Shown: positions 50,407 to 56,228 of the stretch, one piece after another
Numbering within the stretch: position 1 is the first letter of the stretch
How the letters are laid out: the number at the start of each line of letters is the position of its first letter
Source of the DNA: a virus
IMG/VR virus record: IMGVR_UViG_3300032579_000889
Coordinates: 1-56,228 of that record
Direction: 5' to 3' (one strand)
DNA length: 56,228 nt
Position numbers and translations under genes: made by a program
The notes under the pieces: model-generated
What the model was told of the DNA's origin: nothing
What the model saw: the letters and a program-made list of their open reading frames with translations, nothing else
Databases searched by the model: none

Positions 50407-50438
50407 GGGTGCTAAAAGTTACAATATTGCTAGTTAAA

Positions 50439-50747
50439 TTAGTCTCGTCTAGCGTCAGATTTACCATCTGCGCGGGCAATTCTTTCAACATCAGGTCTTA
50501 GGCCAAGAGCATTACTGATTTGCAAATCTACTCTTACAACTTCGTGATTGATAGTCTTCACTCTGTTATCAAGTGCTGTGATAATGCCGGCCATACTTTT
50601 AATGCTGCCAAGAACTCCTGTTAGTAAAAGTCTGATGGTCAGATATACAAAATAAATTCCAGCAAGAGCCGCAACTATTGGAAAACCGAGATCACCTATT
50701 ATTTTGAATACATCTTGCATGGCCATAATCGCATTTGCGTATGCCAA
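50439..50747 (-). CDS. Small membrane protein, paralogue of 49925-50254 (102 aa)
   Basis: Membrane helix GFPIVAALAGIYFVYLTIRLLL, then a helical region with ALDNRVKTINHEVVRVDLQI and a charged tail. Start at 50747; an alternative ATG at 50723 (MAMQDVF) is eight codons in. Its similarity to the neighbour suggests a tandem duplication that has since diverged. Confidence 0.6.
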   Translation of the reverse strand: MAYANAIMAMQDVFKIIGDLGFPIVAALAGIYFVYLTIRLLLTGVLGSIKSMAGIITALDNRVKTINHEVVRVDLQISNALGLRPDVERIARADGKSDARRD

Positions 50748-50777
50748 TATTTAAATGTACATTTATCTCAAATAAAA

Positions 50778-50900
50778 CTATAGATAAACCCATCCTGGGT
50801 GTAGAAGCCAGGTGTCATTTGCTGGTTTGGCAGCTGGATCACCTATAAATGCATCAACACTCATACCGGGAATAACACACAGATCAAAATATTGTTCTCC
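50778..50900 (-). other. Open frame continuing after an amber stop
   Basis: In the same frame as the gene 50901-51257, directly after its TAG, 40 codons follow (GEQYFDLCVIPGMSVDAFIG...LLHPGWVYL) to a second TAG. The stretch looks like real protein and has no good start of its own (ATG 50864 would give only 28 residues without an RBS). Readthrough, nonsense mutation, or separate small gene. Confidence 0.4.
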
Positions 50901-51257
50901 CTATGTTTGAGAAACAATATCTGCTTTAAAACTTTCAAACTCGCTGTCAGTCATTTCATTTAAGGTTTCGGTAAACTGAATATTTTTGGCTGAATTATAG
51001 GTAGGTAAACCTGATTCTCTTACAGCATTATTTGCATCATTTTTCCAGGTATCATACGTGGTTTGGTTGTCAAAATCATACAGAGCGTATTTTGTTAGTA
51101 TATCCTGCGTATAACGAGGTTCGTATATGTTCATATTAGATCGCAACGAAGTATGTAATTGGTACAAATCCCATGGTCTAGGATCAGTTATCAACTGCGT
51201 ATAAAACGGAATTTGTATAGAAGAGCGAACGTGTTTGCGCAAAAGCACTAGTACCAT
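50901..51257 (-). CDS. Phage protein of unknown function (118 aa), possibly read through
   Basis: Start MVLVLLRKHVRSSIQIPFYT looks like a common small T4-like phage protein; the rest is soluble with Tyr/Asp/Asn-rich turns and ends EFESFKADIVSQT at TAG 50901. An AGGT RBS precedes ATG 51257, and TATAAATA lies at 51284-51291 on this strand. See the amber finding for the 40-codon continuation. Confidence 0.6.
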   Translation of the reverse strand: MVLVLLRKHVRSSIQIPFYTQLITDPRPWDLYQLHTSLRSNMNIYEPRYTQDILTKYALYDFDNQTTYDTWKNDANNAVRESGLPTYNSAKNIQFTETLNEMTDSEFESFKADIVSQT

Positions 51258-51283
51258 ATGATTTACCTGTTGAGTTGCAAAAT

Positions 51284-51291
51284 TATTTATA
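51284..51291 (-). promoter_or_regulatory. Late-promoter-like box TATAAATA
   Basis: Exact TATAAATA on the minus strand, 27 bases upstream of ATG 51257. Confidence 0.5.
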
Positions 51292-51324
51292 GAGAATATT
51301 TAAAAAAACCAAAGAAACGCAATT

Positions 51325-51948
51325 TTAACTGCTCGTAACAAGTGTTTTGAATCGTACCCGACTAGTTGAATCAGATTTAATTATAAACTGACAGAGTTTT
51401 TCTAAACATTCCTCAAATGAAGGATTTCCTTTAAATCTCAAACTAATGCACCATCTGTCTTGTGTATGTAAATTTTCAACATTGTGAGGTATGCCGGTTC
51501 TTACTAATGTAGGGTTAGTTATGTATTGACGATTAAGCAATTGAAAATTTTGTAAATTTTCTGTGGTTGAATTTTGTCTAATGCCGTAATGTATGCCGTT
51601 CAGTCGCAGTGTTGGTTGTTCTGGATAGATAGCAGTATCTTTTATATCATACCAATTCATAAATGATGGAGTTTTAAAGAGGTTAATGTTCACACTACAT
51701 TCCCATTTTACCCATTCATTTATAATAGGATTATACACAATATCTGTGTGTATGACTCCGATATTTTTGGGCGGTTTACAAAACAATTCAGCATCTTTTA
51801 CAATTAGTCCAGTAGAATATAACAGATCTAAAACAACAGGATTAAAATCTTTAACCGTGAGATTCTAATACCTGTATTCAGGTGCAGGCATAACATAACT
51901 GCTGCTGATTATATTAGTTGGAAATTTAGGTAATTCTACAAAATTCAT
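51325..51948 (-). CDS. Phage protein interrupted by an in-frame amber codon (207 codons)
   Basis: ATG 51948 opens MNFVELPKFPTN...PAPEYRY (27 residues); a single TAG (51865-51867) follows, then the same frame stays open for 179 codons (NLTVKDFNPVVLDLLYSTG...) to TAA. The long part has no ATG near its beginning; the first candidate is TTG 51786, well inside a conserved-looking region. It is beta-rich and Asn/Thr/Pro-rich, like a virion or fibre component. Probably one gene with suppressed amber, a nonsense mutation, or a sequence error. Confidence 0.5.
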
Positions 51949-52023
51949 TTGAGATACTTACAATTTTACTATTCTTTTATTGTAAAAATCTATGAGCCTA
52001 AATGCTATATCGAAAAACTTTGA

Positions 52024-52052
52024 TTGACATTCTTCAAGTTAAATTATATTCT
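52024..52052 (+). promoter_or_regulatory. Sigma-70-type promoter before prs
   Basis: TTGACA (52024-52029), then TATTCT at 17 bases or TATATT at 15 bases. Lies 35-60 bases upstream of ATG 52087. Confidence 0.55.
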
Positions 52053-52086
52053 AGCATTGTACCGCTTAAACGGAAAGTTGACTGTT

Positions 52087-53019
52087 ATGAAAATTGTTTC
52101 TGGTAACTCAAATCAAACTCTTAGTAATGCAGTAGCAGATCATCTCAAAACTAAATTGGTAAAAGCATCTATCAAACGATTTGCTGATATGGAAATTTCT
52201 GTAGAAATACAGGAAAATATTAGAGGTGAAGATGTTTTTGTAATTCAAAGCACTAATTATCCAGCAAATGATAATTTAATGGAACTACTACTCATTTTGG
52301 ATGCATTAAAACGTAGTAGTGCGAAGCGTGTTACAGCAGTTATTCCATACTTTGGCTATGCTAGGCAGGATAGAAAAAGTGGTCCACGGACACCAATCTC
52401 GGCTAAATTGGTTGCTAACTTAATTACCAACGCAGGAGCAAATCGCATTCTAACCTTGGATCTGCATGCTGGACAAATTCAAGGATTTTTTGATATTCCA
52501 GTAGATAATCTATATGCAGCACCGTTGTTTGCCAAAAACATTAATGAGCGTTTTCCAACGGGAGATGCAATGGTAGTATCACCTGATGTAGGCGGTGTGG
52601 TTAGAGCAAGAACGCTAGCTACACGTCTAAACACCGACTTGGCAATTATCGATAAACGACGTGAGCGAGCTGGAATTTCAGAGGTAATGAACGTAATCGG
52701 CGACGTTGCGGGAAGAAATTGCATTCTAATTGACGATCTAGTAGACAGCGGCGGAACACTTGTAAATGCTTCTAATGCGTTGTTCAATAAAGGTGCGTTA
52801 TCAGTCAGTGTCTATGTTACTCATGGGGTTTTAAGCGGACAAGCTGTTACAAGATTAGCAAATAGTTCTATCAATTCAATTACTATTACAGATAGCATTT
52901 GTCCCACAGCTGAAATAGCATCTTCGACACAAATAAATCAACTTACAGTTGCACCATTAATAGCTGATGCAATGGATAGAATCCATAACGAAAAAAGCGT
53001 CAGCAGTCTTTTTGATTAA
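52087..53019 (+). CDS. prs: Ribose-phosphate pyrophosphokinase (PRPP synthetase)
   Basis: 310 residues, normal family length: [54 protein letters not shown] and the PRPP loop [13 protein letters not shown]. It makes PRPP from ribose-5-phosphate and ATP for nucleotide and NAD synthesis. Some phage Prs homologues act in an NAD-rescue pathway with a nicotinamide-transferase partner; no such partner is in this window, so ordinary PRPP supply for the nrd genes is the simpler reading. Own sigma-70-type promoter. Start ATG 52087; longer frame from 52024 overlaps the promoter. Confidence 0.92.
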   Translation: MKIVSGNSNQTLSNAVADHLKTKLVKASIKRFADMEISVEIQENIRGEDVFVIQSTNYPANDNLMELLLILDALKRSSAKRVTAVIPYFGYARQDRKSGPRTPISAKLVANLITNAGANRILTLDLHAGQIQGFFDIPVDNLYAAPLFAKNINERFPTGDAMVVSPDVGGVVRARTLATRLNTDLAIIDKRRERAGISEVMNVIGDVAGRNCILIDDLVDSGGTLVNASNALFNKGALSVSVYVTHGVLSGQAVTRLANSSINSITITDSICPTAEIASSTQINQLTVAPLIADAMDRIHNEKSVSSLFD

Positions 53020-53648
53020 CAATTGATAACAGGAATACCTTTTGGTCTATTAAAAGGTATTCCTGTGTCTATATAAAATTTAATCTTTTTGGCCCATTCT
53101 GTGTTGGTAATTTGACCGGGGTGTGAACCATCTGCTGCGTAATCTTGACCAGATTTAAACCATATATTTGTTTCAGCGTCGGTTATTAGATCTTTTGCTG
53201 CTGTGATTTGAATATTTGAAAGAAACAGCCAAGCTAAATTTTTATTAGCTAACCATAGCGCCGCATGCTCAATAGTAAGAATAGAACGTCTGGTGATATC
53301 TAAATCGCTATGTGCTTTATAGTAGTTTTTTGCTTCCAAATTAGTCATCCAGTTTCCGATATGCCTAACGCTTTCATCAGACATTAATAGAAAATCTCTG
53401 TCAACGAAACTCCATTGGACTATTACCAAATCGTTTGCTTGAAATTCAGTTTCTCTAATTACCTTGAAAATATATTGATTACTACACCCAGGTTTTGATA
53501 GGTTCACATGTACAGTTCCAAACATATCTGCCAGTTGTGCAGCCCATCCTAATTGTGACGGACAGTTTCCTGGTTTATTTTCGGAACAGAGACAATCATC
53601 TAAACCATGTCCGTATGTGAAACTGTCTCCAAAAAAGACCAATCTCAA
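53016..53648 (-). CDS. SGNH/GDSL hydrolase
   Basis: 210 residues from TTG 53648, which overlaps the stop of the upstream gene (TTGA). [14 protein letters not shown] holds the nucleophile Ser block (GDS), [14 protein letters not shown] the Asn block, and AADGSHPG the catalytic Asp/His. SGNH enzymes remove acyl or acetyl groups from sugars or lipids, fitting surface-polysaccharide targets, though the enzyme seems cytoplasmic (no signal peptide). The longer frame from 53720 lies in the upstream gene. Confidence 0.78.
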   Translation of the reverse strand: MRLVFFGDSFTYGHGLDDCLCSENKPGNCPSQLGWAAQLADMFGTVHVNLSKPGCSNQYIFKVIRETEFQANDLVIVQWSFVDRDFLLMSDESVRHIGNWMTNLEAKNYYKAHSDLDITRRSILTIEHAALWLANKNLAWLFLSNIQITAAKDLITDAETNIWFKSGQDYAADGSHPGQITNTEWAKKIKFYIDTGIPFNRPKGIPVINC

Positions 53649-54280
53649 TCGCTGACCTTTGAAGTAGAATGAAGCGGTGCGTAAGGTTTTGTTGTCGACG
53701 GTACAACCGGTTCCCACCAATGAATTTTAGATGACATATGTGGAATACCCGATGGAGAATGAGCATGTGCATGACGCTTTGTTGCATATTCGATGTATCT
53801 CAATTTATTTTGTTTTTGATTGTACGACCACCAACGCACTTCTACTGTAATATGACTTTCTGCCATCCAATAATCTAATCGATATCGTGGATTAAATTCA
53901 GACCACAATTCCCACCCAATGCTTACAACAGGTTTTTTAACCTCCTGTCTAATTTTATCTAAATCTGTTAATGCTAGTTGATGCATTATCCACCATGCAA
54001 CTTGGCAAACAATTTTGTAAACAAATTGTGACGTTTTGCCTATGCTTTTAAGAATGAGTTGTGCAGTTCCTGTTGGATTATTATTTTTACAAATAGTTCT
54101 TCGAATACACCTGATAGGGAATAAAATTAAAAATCTTGGAAACTTGAATAAGGCTATAACAAAGATAAAGGAAATAGCCTTATACACAAATGTCACGGCC
54201 CAGGCAAATAGTTTTAGGCTCTTGACTAGTAAATTTCTTCCAAAACGTTTTAGTTTGCTAGGTTGTTTAACTGTGTTCAT
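53645..54280 (-). CDS. Membrane-associated phage protein (211 aa)
   Basis: One or two hydrophobic segments (SLKLFAWAVTFVYKAISFIFVIAL and PRFLILFPI) among basic residues, then a soluble domain with many Trp and His (DYWMAESHITVEVRWWSYN). Coupled to the SGNH gene by a TTGA overlap, so the two probably work together at the inner membrane (inference). GATAAATA lies at the start (54286-54293). Family not recognised. Confidence 0.55.
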   Translation of the reverse strand: MNTVKQPSKLKRFGRNLLVKSLKLFAWAVTFVYKAISFIFVIALFKFPRFLILFPIRCIRRTICKNNNPTGTAQLILKSIGKTSQFVYKIVCQVAWWIMHQLALTDLDKIRQEVKKPVVSIGWELWSEFNPRYRLDYWMAESHITVEVRWWSYNQKQNKLRYIEYATKRHAHAHSPSGIPHMSSKIHWWEPVVPSTTKPYAPLHSTSKVSD

Positions 54281-54352
54281 ACGTATATTTATCTTGAATT
54301 TTTATTATGCAGGCAAATGACAGCTTGTACTGTACATATTGATAATCATTAA

Positions 54353-54360
54353 AATAAATA
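54353..54360 (+). promoter_or_regulatory. Late-promoter-like box AATAAATA
   Basis: AATAAATA 32 bases upstream of ATG 54393. Confidence 0.4.
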
Positions 54361-54392
54361 ACATTCAACAATCTAAATTTAGGAAAATTCTT

Positions 54393-55001
54393 ATGCCATA
54401 TACGCATGCAGAGATTATGAAAAATTATATGGAACTATTAGAAACTTCTGTCGGAATGAACCCTCTTCATGCTGTAGACGACAAAGAACTTTCAAAGTTT
54501 CAACAAATGTCGCCAGAAAAACGAAAAATTGCCACCCAAGATCAGCAGGCAGCACTTGATATAGAGCAGTCCAATAGAGAGCACGGTGATGATGAAGCAT
54601 ACGAAGGCAATCAATTTAGTGGTGCACGGAAGGCAGCTATACAAGCAGGCAAAGATTCATTTACTGTAGATGGAAAAACCTATAGTGTAACCGGCGATAC
54701 CAACCTACCTGAAGATAGTGTTCATAATCAATTTGAAAATCCAAAGCGTACCGCTTCAAATCAGAAACCAAACTGGTCAACACAAGGCACAACGAGTCAA
54801 AATTATTCATCAAGTGCTAGAAAAAACTGGGATGATTATATAAGTAATGAATCTGATATAGAAGGTACAACAGATCAAAACTATACAGCAGATGAACAAC
54901 ACGATTGGGACAAAAAAGGCGCTAACGAATCAGCAGATTGGGATAATGTGCTAGACGAGACTACAAATGACTTCATTAACAAATGGGATGCTGCAAACTA
55001 A
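54393..55001 (+). CDS. Acidic Asn/Gln-rich phage protein (202 aa)
   Basis: ATG 54393 is preceded by AGGAAA. The first 60 residues are helical and charged; a small folded stretch (FTVDGKTYSVTGDTNLPED) is in the middle; the rest is acidic, Asn/Ser/Trp-rich with repeated (S/T)xQNY(S/T)... W(D)D motifs (TTSQNYSSSARKNWDDY, TTDQNYTADEQHDWDKK), i.e. two short tandem repeats. Probably intrinsically disordered, virion-associated or scaffold-like. Late-type box upstream. Confidence 0.55.
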   Translation: MPYTHAEIMKNYMELLETSVGMNPLHAVDDKELSKFQQMSPEKRKIATQDQQAALDIEQSNREHGDDEAYEGNQFSGARKAAIQAGKDSFTVDGKTYSVTGDTNLPEDSVHNQFENPKRTASNQKPNWSTQGTTSQNYSSSARKNWDDYISNESDIEGTTDQNYTADEQHDWDKKGANESADWDNVLDETTNDFINKWDAAN

Positions 55002-55097
55002 GCGCAGACTGTATTAAAACTTGCAATTATACTTTGACGATAGGAACCATCAGCTATTTTTAATTTGATTATTTGATACTAACAAAAAGGGAAAAAT

Positions 55098-55745
55098 GTG
55101 CGACGTTTGATTTTAGTAGTTCTTACAATTTTAACTATCGCACATTTTTACAGTGCTGAGTTTGGAAAAAAAATCTACTGTTTTATAGAAACATCACTAG
55201 GTTACACCTGCAACAAGTGCAGAGATTTTAAATCCGTTACGCAAATACATATTGTCATACCCTTGGAAACCTTCAACTGGCAACCGATAAACATACCAGA
55301 ACCAAATTATGTAGATATGTCTCAATTTAAAAATTCATATTGTGGAACTTTCTTGGTACCTCTTCTTGAATACGAACACATGAGTAGAGGATTTACATTA
55401 AATGCCAACAATCCTCATACAGGAGTAGACTTAGTAGCACCCTTTAACAGCCCTGTATTAGCAGCAAATGATGGAACAATTGAATTTATCGGCTGGCTTG
55501 GCGATTATGGAAGACTAATTGATATTAGACATAAAAATGGATTAGTTACCAGATATGCGCATCTAAATTCTTTTGCAGTTGGACTTAAACTACAGGCCTC
55601 TGTATTAAGAGGACACACAATTGGATATGTTGGCACAAGTGGTCACACAACAGGTCCTCACCTACATTTCGAAATTATTTCACATGAAACACCAATAAAT
55701 CCAGCTCCTTATCTAGGTTTATCTGCTTGCAAAAATTATAATTAG
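55098..55745 (+). CDS. M23-family metallopeptidase (LytM-like), exported
   Basis: 215 residues. GTG start with AAAAGGGA upstream; the N-terminus RRLILVVLTILTIAHFYSA is a signal peptide or anchor. The peptidase core has NNPHTGVDLVAP (H-x3-D zinc ligands), VTRYAHLNS and TGPHLHFEI (H-x-H). M23 enzymes cleave peptidoglycan cross-links. Together with the SleB enzyme this may be the second lysis enzyme or a penetration factor. Confidence 0.85.
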   Translation: MRRLILVVLTILTIAHFYSAEFGKKIYCFIETSLGYTCNKCRDFKSVTQIHIVIPLETFNWQPINIPEPNYVDMSQFKNSYCGTFLVPLLEYEHMSRGFTLNANNPHTGVDLVAPFNSPVLAANDGTIEFIGWLGDYGRLIDIRHKNGLVTRYAHLNSFAVGLKLQASVLRGHTIGYVGTSGHTTGPHLHFEIISHETPINPAPYLGLSACKNYN

Positions 55746-55796
55746 ATTGACAGCTACAGTGTTCGCTGTGTAATTTACTAGAGAAAGGTTAATTTT

Positions 55797-56225
55797 ATGA
55801 AAATTCTAAATGAATCTTCTATATACAAGCCAGCAGGCATTAAGATTGTAGAAGATAAGATGAATGCAAAATACGTTTGCGAGAGTTGCCTTAGAAATCG
55901 TGACGGTGGCTGGGCAAACGTCCCTGTAGCTATTTTTTATACAGAACTAGCACACCCTGAAGGTAGCAATTATTTTGGCATTTATAATAATATTGACGGC
56001 CGCACTACGATTACAAATGCGATTTCTGCCACTGAACCTTTTAGCGGACTGTTAATTGATAATGAGGTAGTTTACAGCAGATATCGTCATGACTTTAGAG
56101 GACATAATGGAATTTTTGTCGATGGTGGTAGAGATTATCTTAGGTTTGGCGGCGAACGCATAGACCAAGCAGAGATAGTTAAAATTCAAATTGTAAAGGA
56201 CCATTTGGAAATTGTTACTAATTAA
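55797..56225 (+). CDS. Phage protein of unknown function (142 aa)
   Basis: AGAAAGG precedes ATG 55797. A CESC pair near residue 28 and otherwise beta-rich, Gly/Asn/Asp-rich sequence (TELAHPEGSNYFGIYNNIDGRTTITN). Ends at TAA near the window edge. I associate it with uncultured aquatic phages but know no function. Confidence 0.6.
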   Translation: MKILNESSIYKPAGIKIVEDKMNAKYVCESCLRNRDGGWANVPVAIFYTELAHPEGSNYFGIYNNIDGRTTITNAISATEPFSGLLIDNEVVYSRYRHDFRGHNGIFVDGGRDYLRFGGERIDQAEIVKIQIVKDHLEIVTN

Positions 56226-56228
56226 TAA

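Noticed and set aside
52087-53019. Prs as part of an NAD-rescue (anti-defence) pair
   Set aside because: No nicotinamide-transferase partner is present in the window, and all Prs motifs look ordinary.
1-56228. CRISPR array, insertion sequence, integrase or attachment site
   Set aside because: No regularly spaced repeats, transposase motifs or tRNA-end duplications were seen; the mobile elements are inteins and endonuclease genes only.

Overview
This window looks like part of the genome of a large, AT-rich tailed phage of the T4 superfamily. It carries an aerobic ribonucleotide reductase (nrdA, nrdB, glutaredoxin), a T4-style type II topoisomerase, an A-type Fe-S carrier, a Cas4/RecB-like exonuclease, Hsp20, ClpS, PRPP synthetase, a collagen-like tail fibre and repeated NATAAATA late-promoter-like boxes. 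No integrase, ribosomal RNA, CRISPR array or convincing tRNA was found. The host is inferred, not seen: the phage encodes a circularly permuted tmRNA whose tag starts ANDN, a style known from alphaproteobacteria.

Layout. 1-10.8 kb holds virion or packaging-related genes of mostly unknown function, the Fe-S carrier, the exonuclease and a long pectate-lyase/collagen tail fibre. 10.8-19.3 kb is the nucleotide-reduction block, in which nrdA is broken into four reading frames by three different homing-endonuclease genes. 19.3-23.9 kb has a wall peptidase, agmatinase, a glycosyltransferase, a secreted Ala/Pro protein and the tmRNA gene. 24.1-31.5 kb carries the topoisomerase (large subunit also fractured by a split intein and an endonuclease gene), a NUDIX hydrolase and TilS. 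31.5-38.8 kb is accessory: glycosyltransferases, radical SAM enzymes, a lipoprotein, an Smr nuclease-like protein, small host-like proteins and a SleB-type lysin. 38.8-44.8 kb has a structural gene, an AdoMet-decarboxylase-like gene, a membrane coiled-coil protein, then clpX, infC, rpsU, hsp20 and clpS. 44.8-56.2 kb has an Ntn hydrolase, another radical SAM protein, a CHASE2 adenylate cyclase, small membrane paralogues, prs, an SGNH hydrolase and an M23 peptidase.

Two systems stand out. (1) Genes in pieces: nrdA should need two successive protein trans-splicing events around a central extein of only eight residues, plus a third, non-covalent join whose two tails are strongly basic and strongly acidic. 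The topoisomerase large subunit is rejoined by a third split intein at its TOPRIM motif. Three of the four endonuclease genes have a late-promoter box and a hairpin that can hide the ribosome binding site, resembling T4 I-TevI control. (2) A translation-takeover and ribosome-rescue set: tmRNA, ClpX (with its ClpP-docking IGF loop), ClpS, an Smr-domain protein, IF-3, bS21 and TilS are all phage-encoded. Agmatinase plus an AdoMet-decarboxylase homologue suggest polyamine synthesis. All functions are inferred from motifs read by eye; no database search was run.
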